A stretch of 64,000 bases of DNA from Actinomyces capricornis. GTDB lineage: Bacteria; Actinomycetota; Actinomycetes; Actinomycetales; Actinomycetaceae. The position numbers and the translations under genes were made by a program. A model generated the notes under the pieces. That model saw only the letters and a program-made list of their open reading frames with translations, was not told where the DNA came from and did no database searches. Shown here piece after piece: positions 1 through 12,764 of the stretch. Location of the stretch: assembly GCF_019974135.1 (NCBI RefSeq), contig NZ_AP025017.1, positions 1,550,001 to 1,614,000 on the forward strand. The letters run 5' to 3'. Numbering within the stretch: the first letter of the stretch is position 1; every line of letters begins with the position of its first letter.

Positions 1-94
1 GTGCCCAGATGAGGAGCATGATGCGCCATCGCGTGGACCTCACCCGCTGGCGCAGTTCGAGCTGTGCGACGGTCATAACGCCGTTGCGGGTCAT
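1..94 (-). CDS. ABC-2 type transporter permease, N-terminal fragment cut by the window edge
   Basis: Only the first 31 codons are visible. The reading begins MTRNGVMTVAQLELRQRVRS and runs into the hydrophobic stretch MLLIW, which would be the start of the first membrane helix. The ATG shares four bases (ATGA) with the stop codon of the ABC ATPase gene upstream, so the two are translationally coupled. A short basic cytoplasmic start followed by a helix is usual for ABC-2 permeases paired with a lone ATPase. The pairing is inferred from position; the fragment is too short to identify by itself. A second in-frame ATG (residue 7) could be the real start. Confidence 0.6.
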   Translation of the reverse strand, partial: MTRNGVMTVAQLELRQRVRSTRWRIMLLIWA

Positions 95-891
95 CGGCGC
101 TCTCCTTCCAGGGCCAGGTAGGCCTCCTCCAGGGCGCGCAGCAGCCAGGTCCGGTGCACGGGCGTGGGGCCGGCCACGGGCGCCGGCGCGCCTTCGGCCG
201 GCGGCGGCGCCGCGCCCGGTGGGGCGCTCAGGCCCTGGCCGGTCAGTGGGGAGTCGATGGCCTGCCCGCGGGCCATGAAGACGACGCCGTCGACCATCTC
301 CTCCAGCTCGCCCAGGATGTGGCTGGAGATGAGGACGGTGGTGCCTGCGCCGGCCAGGTCGCGCAGCAGGGCGCGCAGGTCGGCGCGGGAGCGGGGATCC
401 ATGCCGGAGGCGGGCTCGTCCAGGAGCAGGACCTGGGGCTGGTGGATGAGGGCGCGGGCCAGGCCCAGGCGCTGCTTCTGGCCGCGGGAGAGGACCCGCG
501 CGGGCTGGCGGGCCATCTCCTGGAGGTGGACGGTGGCGAGCATGCGCTCGGCCGCCTGCCGGGAGGCGGCCCGGTCCATCTGCTGGGCGTCGGCGAAGGT
601 CAGGAGGATCTCGGCGCAGGTCAGGGAGTCCCAGGTGCCGAAGGCGTCGGGCATCCAGCCCACGGCGCGGTGCACCTCCCGGGGCTGGGAGACGGGATCG
701 AACCCGGCCACCCGGATGGTGCCGGAGTCCGGGGCCAGGAGGGCGGCCAGCATGAGCAGCAGAGTGGTCTTGCCGGCTCCGTTGGGGCCCACGAGCCCGG
801 TGACGCTGCCCGAGGGCACCGACAGGCTCAGCTGCTGGACCGCCGGGAACCGGCCGAAGAACCGGGACACCTCCGTCACCTCGATGCTCAT
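91..891 (-). CDS. ABC transporter ATP-binding protein (exporter type)
   Basis: This 266-residue nucleotide-binding subunit powers a membrane exporter. In order it has a Walker A loop (GPNGAGKTT, near residue 37), a Q-loop region, the ABC signature LSRGQKQRLGLARAL, Walker B LLLDEPASGMD and the switch histidine in SSHILGE. The start MSIEVTEVSRFFGRF was chosen because the ABC fold begins there; the 45 extra upstream codons are compositionally random. The C-terminal 35 residues are Pro/Ala-rich. The stop overlaps the next gene, a permease running off the window edge, by ATGA, so the pair forms an operon. ABC-2 exporters of this kind carry drugs, lipids or peptides; the substrate cannot be told from sequence. 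Confidence 0.88.
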   Translation of the reverse strand: MSIEVTEVSRFFGRFPAVQQLSLSVPSGSVTGLVGPNGAGKTTLLLMLAALLAPDSGTIRVAGFDPVSQPREVHRAVGWMPDAFGTWDSLTCAEILLTFADAQQMDRAASRQAAERMLATVHLQEMARQPARVLSRGQKQRLGLARALIHQPQVLLLDEPASGMDPRSRADLRALLRDLAGAGTTVLISSHILGELEEMVDGVVFMARGQAIDSPLTGQGLSAPPGAAPPPAEGAPAPVAGPTPVHRTWLLRALEEAYLALEGERR

Positions 892-1300
892 GGCTCCAGG
901 GTAGCGATGAGGCCCGGTGCGGCATGGGTCCAATGGGCCTGCTGGGAGGGGCGCCGTCCGCACGGGGCCCGAGTGCTCTCCTCGCCCGTTCGGCGGATGC
1001 CTGCTCGGCCCGCGCTGCTCGCCCATCGACGACGGAGCCCACTGGCAGTGGGTCCTGCGTCACGGGGCGGTCGGGCTGGTGGGCGGGGTGCCGATGGTGC
1101 GCGCGACGTTGGGGTAGCCTGCGTGTGCCGGCTCCGGCCGCATCCCCTCCTTCTCATTCACCCCTACCAGACCTCGCACCTGCCCCGGCTTCCTGCCAGG
1201 ACGGCCCGCGCCTCGGGCCCGCCTGGCCCGGGGCGCCCCGTCGGTCCTGACGGCTCCAGCCGCGCCGGGACCCGTCGGGCCAGGCAGGTGAGGAACAGCC
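892..1300. other. 409-bp gene-free divergent intergenic region
   Basis: This stretch separates the leftward ABC exporter from the rightward helicase and must hold both promoters. Open frames here have no codon bias or recognisable motif. A TAGCCT hexamer at 1115-1120 could be a -10 box for the helicase gene, but no convincing -35 box stands 16-18 bases before it. The helicase gene has a plausible ribosome site (GTGAGGA) ending near 1294. No hairpin or repeat stands out. Confidence 0.4.
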
Positions 1301-4300
1301 ATGGAACTGGATAACCGCGATCTCGTCCTCAAGGCGCTCCTGAGCATCCTCCCCAAGCGCCTGGAGCCCTATCTGCGTGCCAGGATCGAGGGCCCCGGCC
1401 CTCAGCCGCACGACCTGGGCGATCTGGCCGACCTCTCCGTCCAGATCGACCTGCTGACCAGGCGCGGCAGCGATGGGCGCTACCTCCTCCGCCTGCCTGC
1501 GGGCCTGGCGGGCAAGCTCCACGAGGTGCGCCGCTTGCGCAACGAGGCCGTCCACGGCGAGGCCTTCGACGACGGCAAGGCACTGGCGGCGCTGGTGGCG
1601 GTCGGCGAGGTCCTGCGCCTGATCGGCTCCCCACAGGGCCGTGAGGAGGTGCACGAGCTCATCCGCATCCTCGGCCTGCCCGGCCCGGCCGATGTGCCCC
1701 AGGCCGCCCCGACCCCGACGCCGCACCAGCACCGCCCCAGCCCGGCTGCTCGTGGGAGCGGTGCCCCGCCGGCTCCCAGCGCTCCACTGGCCGAGGCGGC
1801 CGGCGCCCCGATCAGCGGCTCGGCCGGCCGGGTGGTTCCGCCGCGGATCGAGGGGTGGAAGCGGAGCCTGCTCGACCTCACCCTGCGCAACCCCCTCATC
1901 AACCGCCCCCTGCGCTCCACCGACGCGCCCTCCACCGACGCGCCCATCGAGCTCGAGGTCCCTCAGGACCTGGTGGGGCGCCTGGAGGACCTGATCAACG
2001 ACCGCGAGCTCATCGTCCTGCGCCCGGCCCACTACCACTGCGGGCCCGGAGCCCAGGAGGAGGGCCGGGCGGCCCGCCTCCTGGCCGAGCACCGCCAGGT
2101 GGAGACCTCACTGGCCCGCAAGGACTACACGGCGACCCTCCAGTCCCTGGCGGCCCGCGCCCAGACCATCGTTGACGACACCGGGGCGAATAACCTCTAC
2201 CTGGCCATTGGCACCCTGGAGTGGTCGATGGGCGGGCGCCAGGTGCGCTCCCCGCTCATCCTCATCCCGGTCACCCTCCATCGCACCGGGAGGGAGGACG
2301 ACGAGTACGGGATCGAGCTCGACGAGACGGGGATCTCCACCCCGAACCACTCCTTCCTCACCAGCTTCGCCCAGGAGACCGGTATCGATCTGGCAGAGCT
2401 GGCTCGGCCCCTGCACGATGAGCACGGCCTGGACCTGGAGTCGACCCTGAACCGGGTCCGCCGCAGGCTCCGCCAGGAGGGCCGCAACGACGCGGTGTCC
2501 TCCACCGTGCACCTGGGGCTCTTCCAGTTCTCCACCTACCGGATGTGGCGGGACCTCGATGAGCACTGGCCGAGCATCGCCGCCAATCCCCTGGTGGGCC
2601 ACCTCGTCCAGGCGCCCCCGAGCCCCTTCGCCGACCCGGCCGGCGCCGCGCCGGAGGCCGATATCGACACCGTCATCGAGGCCCTGCCCCTGACCGCCGA
2701 CGCCACGCAGGCCCGGGTGGTGGCCGAGGCCGTGGCCGGGCGCAGCTTCGTGGTCGAGGGCCCGCCGGGAACAGGGAAGTCCCAGACCGTCGCCAACCTC
2801 ATCTTCCGTGCCCTGGCCACGGGGCGCACGGTCATGTTCGTGGCGGAGAAGAGGTCGGCCCTCGACGTCGTCGCCCGGCGCCTGAGCCGGGATGCCGGGA
2901 TCGGCGGGCTCGTGCTCAACCTCCACGACAACCGCATGAGGCCCGCGCAGGTGCGCCAGGCCCTGCGCGAGGCCCTGGACCTCGGGCCCGGCCCGGTGCC
3001 CGGGAGCCTGGGGGCCGAGCGCCGAACCATCGCTGCGATCCGGGAGCACCTGGAGGCCTACCGTGCCGGGGTGCACGGGCCCAACTGCGTGGGCCTCTCC
3101 TACTACGCGGCGCGCGCCGAGCTGGTCTCACCGGGGCAGGCGGTGGCCGCGATCCCCTCGGAGTCGGAGCACTGGTGGGGCGGTGGGCTCCCGCAGGGGC
3201 CCGACGACGCCGCCTCCTTCCTCGAGGGCGCCGGTTTGACGGAGGCCGCCGGCGGCCTGCTCGTCCCGGCCCGGGGCCTGGCGGGCGGCCCCGGGGGCAG
3301 GGGCGCGGCCCCCGACCTGCGGGTCCTGGATGACGCGACCAGGAGACGGGTCGCGCAGGCCTCCTTCGTGGAGCGCTCCCGCCGGGCAGGGCTGGAGGCC
3401 TTCGATGTGGCGGCGCACGCCCGCCTGCTGGACTCCTACCGTCAGGCCCAGGAGCGCCTGCGCGGCGCACTGGCCGCCGAGCTGCTGAGCGTGGTCGCCC
3501 GCAACCGCGAGGAGGCCCTGGCCGGTGCGGGCCAGCGGGCCCAAGGGCTGCGCGACGAGATCCACCGCCGGCGCCGGGGTATGAGCGTGCGCGAGATCAT
3601 GGACTCCTACGGGGACCTCGTCACCGCCCTGACCCCCTGCATCCTGGTCTCCCCCGACTCCGTGGCCCGCTTCTTCCCCGCCGACCGCCAGTTCGTGGAC
3701 ATCGTCGTGTTCGACGAGGCCTCCCAGATCCCCGTGGCCAATGCGGTGGGGACCATGGGACGGGGCCGCTCCGTGGTCGTCGTCGGGGATCCCAAGCAGA
3801 TGCCGCCCACGGCTGTGGCCAGCGCGGCCGCCAGGGACTCGGGGGAGGGGGGTGCTCGGGAGGAGGACTCGATCCTCACCCAGTGCCTGGCCGGCGGCGT
3901 GCGCCGCCACCGCCTGACCTGGCACTACCGCAGCAGGGTGGAGTCCCTCATCGCCTTCTCCAACCGGCACTACTACGACGGCGCCCTGGCGTCCTTCCCC
4001 AGCCCGCTGGGGATGGAGGCCAGGCCCGACGACTCCCCGGGCGGTCACGGCATCTCCATGCGCCGGGTCAAGGGCCACTACATCCGGGACGAGGAGCGCT
4101 ACAAGTACCCCAGGGCCCGCACCGGGACCAACCCCCAGGAGGCCCGGGAGATCGTCATGGAGGTGATCAGGCGCTTCGAGGCCTCGCCGGAGCAGGCCCC
4201 CTCCCTGGGCATCGTCACCTTCAACCGGAACCAGAGGGACCTCATCGAGCAGCGCCTGCGGGCCGAGGGGCCGCCCCGGGTGGTGGCCGCTCTGGACGAC

Positions 4301-5803
4301 CCCGATGGCCTGCTGATCAAGAACCTGGAGAACGTCCAGGGCGAGGAGCGGGACACGATCCTGTTCTCGGTGACCTTCTCGACCAACGCCCGCGGTCAGG
4401 TGCCGATGACCTTCGGGCCGCTGAGCCAGGCCGGTGGGGAGCGGCGCCTCAACGTGGCCATCACCAGGGCCCGCCGCCAGATCATCGTCTTCGTCAGCTT
4501 CGATCCCGAGGACCTGCACGCCGAGCGATCGACCCATCAGGGGATCAAGGACCTGCGCGCCTACCTCGAGATGGCGCGGGACGGGGGCGCGCCACCCTCC
4601 TTCTTCGCCGCCGGCTCGCCGGCCCGGGCCCAGGTGGATTGGCACCGCCACGAGATCGCCGAGGAGCTGCGCAGAGCCGGGCTCGAGGTCAAGACCGGTG
4701 TGGGGCAGTCCTCCTTCACCATCGACCTGGTGCTCTCTCGCCCGGGGCGGCCCGATGACCCGCGGGTGGCCGTCCTGCTCGACGGCCCCCAGTGGTCCGG
4801 GCGCATGAGTGTGACCGACCGCGACCTGCTGCCCGTCGACGTTCTGGAGCGCATGGGCTGGCCGCGGGTCGAGCGCATCTGGGCCCCCGAGTGGGTCCAG
4901 GACAGGCAGGCGGTCATCGACAGGCTGGTCGAGGCCTCCGGGGGCCGGTCCGTGGCGCCCGCGGGCCCCGGAGTCGGGGCCTCCACGGCTCAGGAGGACG
5001 CGGCAGCGCCCGGCGGCCCTGCGGGCGCGGGGTCTGTCAGCACCCCGACGCCGCCCGAGGCCCCCGGGGCCGCACCTGCCACGGGCACCGCGACCGCCGA
5101 CGGCGTTACTGAGGCCACCGCTGAGGCCGCCGCCCCTGCCACTGCCGCAGGCAGGGCTGCGGGTGCCGGGGCTCCAGCGGGGCCGCCTGGCCCTGCTGCC
5201 CAGGAGGAGCGTGCAGCGGAGAGTGAGGGCGCGCAGGCGCTGAGCGCCGTCAGGGCCCCGGAGTACACCCCGTGGCGGCGCACCCAGGTGCTGCCCCGCG
5301 AGACCCTGGACCGGGCCGTGGCCGGCGCGCGCCCGGATCCCGAGGCCCGCGCCGAGGTGGTCCGCGTCGCCAGGCAGATCTGCGCCGTCGAGTCGCCGCT
5401 GGCCTTCCACCGGCTCGCCGTCCACGTCTGCCGGGCCTTCGGCCTCACGCGCACCGTGGCCTCCCGGGAGCAGGGGATCCGCCGGGCGCTGGGGAGCGCC
5501 TTCGCCTATATCGACCAGGAGGACTTCGTGTGGGTGAGCATGGCCAGCGCGGGGGAGCCGGTGCGGTACCGCCGCTATGCCCTGGACCATGTCGAGGGCA
5601 TCGAGCAGATCCACCCGCGCGAGCTGGTCAGCCTCCTCAGCGAGATCCGCTCGGCCAGCCCGGCCTGGATCTCCAAGGAGGACCTGTTCCGCAAGGCGCT
5701 GGACAGGCTCAGCCGCAAGCGGCGCCGCCTGACCGAGCGCGTGTGGACCGCCATGGACACCGCCCTTGAGGCGGCTGAGCGCGACGCGGCACCCCGGCCT
5801 TAA
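1301..5803 (+). CDS. HEPN-like/DUF4011 superfamily 1 helicase with Vsr-like nuclease and DUF3320 domains
   Basis: This is a 1500-residue multidomain protein. The N-terminal ~110 residues resemble the Swt1-type HEPN domain, followed by a Pro/Ala linker. The DUF4011 signature WKRSLLDLTLRNPLINR starts near residue 186. A UvrD/Upf1-like superfamily 1 helicase follows: Walker A GPPGTGKS at 487-494, Walker B FDEAS at 804-808, NVQGEERD at 1011-1018 and motif VI NVAITRARRQ at 1051-1060. A REase_MTES_1575 (Vsr-like) nuclease spans about 1115-1205, with FTIDLVLS, VLLDGPQW and GWPRVERIW. An Ala/Pro-rich linker leads to a C-terminal DUF3320 domain. It stands alone, divergent from an exporter. Such helicase-nuclease fusions are suspected in phage defence or nucleic-acid surveillance; that role is inference here. 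Confidence 0.88.
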   Translation: MELDNRDLVLKALLSILPKRLEPYLRARIEGPGPQPHDLGDLADLSVQIDLLTRRGSDGRYLLRLPAGLAGKLHEVRRLRNEAVHGEAFDDGKALAALVAVGEVLRLIGSPQGREEVHELIRILGLPGPADVPQAAPTPTPHQHRPSPAARGSGAPPAPSAPLAEAAGAPISGSAGRVVPPRIEGWKRSLLDLTLRNPLINRPLRSTDAPSTDAPIELEVPQDLVGRLEDLINDRELIVLRPAHYHCGPGAQEEGRAARLLAEHRQVETSLARKDYTATLQSLAARAQTIVDDTGANNLYLAIGTLEWSMGGRQVRSPLILIPVTLHRTGREDDEYGIELDETGISTPNHSFLTSFAQETGIDLAELARPLHDEHGLDLESTLNRVRRRLRQEGRNDAVSSTVHLGLFQFSTYRMWRDLDEHWPSIAANPLVGHLVQAPPSPFADPAGAAPEADIDTVIEALPLTADATQARVVAEAVAGRSFVVEGPPGTGKSQTVANLIFRALATGRTVMFVAEKRSALDVVARRLSRDAGIGGLVLNLHDNRMRPAQVRQALREALDLGPGPVPGSLGAERRTIAAIREHLEAYRAGVHGPNCVGLSYYAARAELVSPGQAVAAIPSESEHWWGGGLPQGPDDAASFLEGAGLTEAAGGLLVPARGLAGGPGGRGAAPDLRVLDDATRRRVAQASFVERSRRAGLEAFDVAAHARLLDSYRQAQERLRGALAAELLSVVARNREEALAGAGQRAQGLRDEIHRRRRGMSVREIMDSYGDLVTALTPCILVSPDSVARFFPADRQFVDIVVFDEASQIPVANAVGTMGRGRSVVVVGDPKQMPPTAVASAAARDSGEGGAREEDSILTQCLAGGVRRHRLTWHYRSRVESLIAFSNRHYYDGALASFPSPLGMEARPDDSPGGHGISMRRVKGHYIRDEERYKYPRARTGTNPQEAREIVMEVIRRFEASPEQAPSLGIVTFNRNQRDLIEQRLRAEGPPRVVAALDDPDGLLIKNLENVQGEERDTILFSVTFSTNARGQVPMTFGPLSQAGGERRLNVAITRARRQIIVFVSFDPEDLHAERSTHQGIKDLRAYLEMARDGGAPPSFFAAGSPARAQVDWHRHEIAEELRRAGLEVKTGVGQSSFTIDLVLSRPGRPDDPRVAVLLDGPQWSGRMSVTDRDLLPVDVLERMGWPRVERIWAPEWVQDRQAVIDRLVEASGGRSVAPAGPGVGASTAQEDAAAPGGPAGAGSVSTPTPPEAPGAAPATGTATADGVTEATAEAAAPATAAGRAAGAGAPAGPPGPAAQEERAAESEGAQALSAVRAPEYTPWRRTQVLPRETLDRAVAGARPDPEARAEVVRVARQICAVESPLAFHRLAVHVCRAFGLTRTVASREQGIRRALGSAFAYIDQEDFVWVSMASAGEPVRYRRYALDHVEGIEQIHPRELVSLLSEIRSASPAWISKEDLFRKALDRLSRKRRRLTERVWTAMDTALEAAERDAAPRP

Positions 5804-6010
5804 CACCCACCTGGCCGGTGCCCCGTCCCTCGCCCCGTCTCACCATGGGGATGCCGACATTCCCTCCTGGGGGAAGCCGTATGCTTGCCCCAGTCACGCC
5901 GTCGTGGGTGCCGTCCGCGGCGAGGTCCGATCCCGCGGGTGCGGCGCCCGCCGCCGGGAGCGGCAGGCGGCTGGCCTCCCCAGCCGGCACAAGGACCCGA
6001 GGAGCACCCC

Positions 6011-9247
<3,237 letters not shown>

Positions 9248-9407
9248 GGGCAGCCACCCGCAGGTCACGAGGCCGGCCGATGGCTGCGTGCCCCCTGCGC
9301 CGCGGCAGGTCAGGGCTGTGCAGATCAAGAGCAAGGACGGGCCAGGAATAGGTTGAGGCCGGCACGTGTTGAGCCCTGCTGACATCACCGATCGAAAGGT
9401 CCTACCT

Positions 9408-9770
9408 ATGGCCACCACGAACATCACCGGCCCCGAGTTCAAGAGCACCATCCACGGCGAGGGCATCACCATCGTCGACTTCTGGGCCTCCTGGTGCGGC
9501 CCCTGCCAGCGCTTCGCCCCGATCTTCGAGAAGGCCTCCGAGGCCAACCCGGACATCACCTTCGCCAAGGTCAACACTGAGGAGGAGCAGGAGCTGGCCG
9601 GCGCCCTGGGGATCTCCTCCATCCCCACCCTCATGGTCTTCCGCGACGACGTCCTGGTCTACCGCGAGGCCGGCGCCCTGCCCGCCTCCGCCCTGGAGGC
9701 CCTCATCACCCAGGTCCGCGAGCTGGACATGGACGAGGTCAAGGCCAAGATCGCCGAGCAGGAGGGCTGA
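9408..9770 (+). CDS. trxA: thioredoxin
   Basis: A 120-residue cytoplasmic thiol-disulfide oxidoreductase. The active site WCGPC has its cysteines at residues 30 and 33, preceded by VDFWASW. The cis-proline loop SIPTLM is present and the length is normal. The start at MATTNITGPEF was chosen for its purine-rich site GAAAGG nine bases upstream; the frame opens earlier without support. It is a single-gene unit: the GNAT gene ends 160 bases upstream and a hairpin follows its stop. Confidence 0.94.
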   Translation: MATTNITGPEFKSTIHGEGITIVDFWASWCGPCQRFAPIFEKASEANPDITFAKVNTEEEQELAGALGISSIPTLMVFRDDVLVYREAGALPASALEALITQVRELDMDEVKAKIAEQEG

Positions 9771-9796
9771 GCCGGGCGGGGCATGGGCCCCGGCTC
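9769..9796 (+). terminator. hairpin after trxA
   Basis: Eight-base arms 9769-9776 and 9789-9796 (GAGCCGGG / CCCGGCTC) pair around a GC-rich 12-base loop. The left arm overlaps the trxA stop. Position and stability fit a transcript end; there is no T-run. Confidence 0.5.
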
Positions 9797-10069
9797 CCTG
9801 CCCGCTCTCGGCCGTACTGCCGGCACGTGACGGGCCGCGTCCCATACGATGTGATCTCCTATGAGACTCTGTCTACTCCTATGGCGATGCCTGTACGAAT
9901 CGCAGTGAGAAGCACATGGCAATGACGTGAGTCTCCTCGCAGGTCACGGTTGCGTATCGGTTTTGTTGCTGCAATGACGCCGATTCGGGGCTCCGGGGGC
10001 CTGTGAGGGCCGGTGCCCTCCCATGCGCTGCACGGGCTATGGTGTGCTCAGGCAAGGCGAGGAGGGTAG
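9797..10069. other. gene-free spacer, AT-richer than its surroundings
   Basis: Between trxA and the macrodomain gene lies a stretch richer in A and T than anything else nearby. The octamer CTCCTATG occurs twice around 9858-9893 (second copy with one change, ACTCCTATG), and GTATCGGTTTTGTTGCTG lies at about 9953-9970. It probably contains the macrodomain promoter, but I could not fix -35 and -10 boxes. No gene is visible. Confidence 0.35.
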
Positions 10070-11062
10070 ATGAGCGGCTGCCGTCTTGGCGGAATCCCGG
10101 GCGATGTGGAGGACATGCTCGCGCACGCCGCGAACGATCCCGATGTCGCCAACGGCTCCTACCCGTGGTCCGCTGCGGGTGTCCTCGACGCGCGCGGCGG
10201 CATCCGCGACCGCAAGGCCCTCCTGCTGCGCCTGGTCCTCTCCCTCATCCGCACCGACCCCCCTGTCGTCACCAGCTGGGGGGACCTGACGCTCCCCGCC
10301 GATGCGGGGGATCTGCGCGTCTATCTGGACTACCTGCTCACCACGCGCCCGCCCGGCCCCCTGCCGATCGCCGCCGCCAGGGATCTCGACCTCCTCCTGG
10401 CCACCGAGGCCGCCGCCCGGGGTGCTGAGGACGCCCTGTCCCTGCCGAATCTGGCCGCCACTCATGGCGTGCCCGGGGCCCTGGGGCAGCGGGTGGCCCT
10501 GTGGCGGGGCGAACTCTCGCGCCTGCGGGCCGACGCCGTGCTCAACGCCGCCAATGCGCGCATGCTCGGATGCTTCGTTCCCGGGCACCGCTGCGTGGAC
10601 AACATGCTCCACTCCGCGGCGGGGCCCGGGCTGCGCGCCGAGTGCGCCCGCTACATGGCCGATGCCGAGGCCGCCGACCCCGCCCGCCGCAGCACGGGGG
10701 AGCCCAGCGGCAGGGCCGTGCTCACCAATGGCTACCACCTGCCCGCCCTCTACGTCATTCACTCGGTGGGCCCCATGGCCGAGGACAACCGGCCGCCCAA
10801 CCGCGAGGACCGCTACCTGCTGTCCTCCTGCTACACCAGTGCCCTGGATCTGGCCGACCGGCTGGGCATGAACAGCCTGGGCCTGTGCTCGATCTCCACG
10901 GGTGCCTTCGGCTACCCCAAGCCCTGGGCCGCCGCCGTCGCCTTCGATGCGCTGGCCCAGTGGATGGCCGACCACCCCTACTCCCGGCTGCGCGTCGTCA
11001 TCGCCCTGGCCTCCGAGGCCGAGTACGCCGCCTTCGAGGGCACCCTGGCCCCGGCGCCCTGA
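10070..11062 (+). CDS. zinc-dependent macrodomain protein-ADP-ribose hydrolase
   Basis: A 330-residue protein of the bacterial Zn-macrodomain family, which removes ADP-ribose from proteins. An N-terminal helical segment of ~130 residues precedes the macrodomain. The diagnostic motif GCFVPGHRCVDN has the expected zinc ligands C168, H173 and C175, and DAVLNAANARMLG precedes it. SISTGAFGYPK near residue 282 is the phosphate-binding loop. In staphylococci and streptococci this family sits beside a SirTM sirtuin, a lipoate ligase-like protein and GcvH-L; none of these is beside it here. The start has GAGGAGG-like purines (ggcgaggagg) ending about eight bases upstream. Confidence 0.9.
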   Translation: MSGCRLGGIPGDVEDMLAHAANDPDVANGSYPWSAAGVLDARGGIRDRKALLLRLVLSLIRTDPPVVTSWGDLTLPADAGDLRVYLDYLLTTRPPGPLPIAAARDLDLLLATEAAARGAEDALSLPNLAATHGVPGALGQRVALWRGELSRLRADAVLNAANARMLGCFVPGHRCVDNMLHSAAGPGLRAECARYMADAEAADPARRSTGEPSGRAVLTNGYHLPALYVIHSVGPMAEDNRPPNREDRYLLSSCYTSALDLADRLGMNSLGLCSISTGAFGYPKPWAAAVAFDALAQWMADHPYSRLRVVIALASEAEYAAFEGTLAPAP

Positions 11063-11080
11063 GTCCGAGGGCGCCAGGCA

Positions 11081-11097
11081 CCGGGGCCCGGCCCCGG
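11081..11097. terminator. possible bidirectional terminator between the macrodomain gene and hemL
   Basis: The perfect palindrome CCGGGGCC-C-GGCCCCGG lies in the 47-bp gap where two convergent genes end. In practice a six-pair stem with a five-base loop would form. No T-run on either strand. The call rests mainly on its position. Confidence 0.45.
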
Positions 11098-11109
11098 GCG
11101 CGGGGGTGC

Positions 11110-12555
11110 TCAGGCCGGCTGGGCCTGGGCCGCAGCCCGGGCGGCCGACGGCGCTGCGGCGGCAATCGCCTCGATCTCGGCCTCGCCGTGGGCGGCGGAG
11201 ACGAACCAGGCCTCGAAGACCGAGGGCGGCAGGGCCACCCCGGCCTCCAGGAAGGCGTGGAAGAAGGGGGCGTAGCGCCAGGTCTCCTGGGTGCGGGCCG
11301 CCTCATAGTCGACCACGCCCCGCTCGGCGGCCTCCTGGCCCAGCATGAGGGAGAACAGGGAGCCGGCCCGCTGCACGCGGTGCGCCACGCCCTGGGCCTC
11401 CAGGGCCCGGGAGACGACGTCGGCGATGGCCCGGGAGGTGGCCTCCACGCGGCGGTAGACGCTGTCGTCGGCGAGCTGGAGGGTGGCCAGGCCCGCGGCG
11501 GTGGCCAGGGGGCTGCCGGAGAGGGTCCCGGCCTGGTAGACCGGGCCCAGGGGCGCCAGCAGGTCCATGACCTCGGCCCGCCCGCCGACGGCGGCCAGGG
11601 GCATCCCACCGCCCACCACTTTCCCGAAGGTCAGCAGGTCGGGCACCCAGGCGGCGCGCTCGCGCCAGTCCTGGCCCGGCCAGGAGGGGGCGCCTGCGGG
11701 CCCCGGTGCGCCGTCGTCGGCCCTCCCCGCGCCGGACTGGGGGGCGCTCCAGCCGTCGATGGCCTCCAGCCCCCACCATCCGGCCGGCCCCACCCGGAAT
11801 CCGGTGAGGACCTCGTCCAGGATCATCAGGGCCCCGTGCTCGGCGGTGACCCGGCGGATCTCGGCGTTGAAATCCTCCAGGGGCGGGACGATCCCCATAT
11901 TCGCCGGCGCGCCCTCGCAGATGACCGCGGCGATCCGGGGGCCCTGGGCGGCGAAGCACTCGCCCAGCGCCTGGGTGTCGTTGTAGGGCAGGACGATGGT
12001 CTGGGCGGCGACCGCCTCGGGCACCCCCGCGCTGCCCGGCAGGCCTCCCGTGGCCACACCCGAGCCGGCCTCGGCCAGCAGGCCGTCGGAGTGCCCGTGG
12101 TAGCAGCCGGCGAACTTCACCACCAGGTCGCGGCCGGTGGCCCCGCGGGCCAGGCGCACCGCCGTCATGGTGGCCTCGGTGCCGGTGGACACGAAGCGGA
12201 CCCGCTCCACCGCCGGGACGCGGCGGCGCACCTCCTGGGCCAGGAGCGTCTCGGCATGGGTGGGGGCCCCGAAGGACAGCCCACGCGCCGCCGCCTCCTG
12301 GACGGCCGCGACCACCTGGGGGTGGGCGTGGCCCAGGAGGGCCGGGCCCCAGGAGCCCACCAGGTCCACCAGCTCGGCGCCCTCGGCATCACGCAGGCGC
12401 GCGCCACTGGCCGAGGCGATGAAGCGGGGCGTGCCCCCCACCGAGCCGAAGGCCCGCACGGGGGAGTCCACGCCCCCGGGGATGACGGTGCGCGCCTGGG
12501 CGAAGAGCTCGGCATTGGTCAGGGTCTCCGGGGCGGGGGGCTCCTGGTGGGGCAT
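11110..12555 (-). CDS. hemL: glutamate-1-semialdehyde 2,1-aminomutase
   Basis: It converts glutamate-1-semialdehyde to 5-aminolevulinate, the second committed step from glutamyl-tRNA. The protein is 481 residues with a class III aminotransferase fold. It begins [19 protein letters not shown], has the PLP-phosphate site [15 protein letters not shown] and [17 protein letters not shown], and the Schiff-base lysine K312 in [13 protein letters not shown] ~35-residue Ala/Gly/Pro insertion just before that lysine makes it longer than the usual ~430. The start [17 protein letters not shown] was chosen because the upstream open frame is low-complexity. It runs the same way as hemB but is separated from it by a broken ATPase gene. 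Confidence 0.95.
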   Translation of the reverse strand: MPHQEPPAPETLTNAELFAQARTVIPGGVDSPVRAFGSVGGTPRFIASASGARLRDAEGAELVDLVGSWGPALLGHAHPQVVAAVQEAAARGLSFGAPTHAETLLAQEVRRRVPAVERVRFVSTGTEATMTAVRLARGATGRDLVVKFAGCYHGHSDGLLAEAGSGVATGGLPGSAGVPEAVAAQTIVLPYNDTQALGECFAAQGPRIAAVICEGAPANMGIVPPLEDFNAEIRRVTAEHGALMILDEVLTGFRVGPAGWWGLEAIDGWSAPQSGAGRADDGAPGPAGAPSWPGQDWRERAAWVPDLLTFGKVVGGGMPLAAVGGRAEVMDLLAPLGPVYQAGTLSGSPLATAAGLATLQLADDSVYRRVEATSRAIADVVSRALEAQGVAHRVQRAGSLFSLMLGQEAAERGVVDYEAARTQETWRYAPFFHAFLEAGVALPPSVFEAWFVSAAHGEAEIEAIAAAAPSAARAAAQAQPA

Positions 12556-12764
12556 GTGTGCTCCTGCGGTGGTGAGGACGGGCGGGGCGGCTGTGGGCGG
12601 GCGGAGGGCTCTCGCGCCCGGTGCACCGGGCGTGCGACGACGGCGAGTGCTCTGCCGTCCAGGGAGTCTACCGGCGCGCCCGGGCGGTGCCGCGCTGCCT
12701 CTGGGCGCCGTGCCCAGAGGCAGCGGGGGCCTGGATCGACGGGCCGGGCGGTTTCCGGCCGGCC

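Noticed and set aside
3128-5806. 892-codon minus-strand frame opposite the helicase
   Set aside because: The plus strand carries clear helicase and nuclease motifs; the antisense product has random composition.
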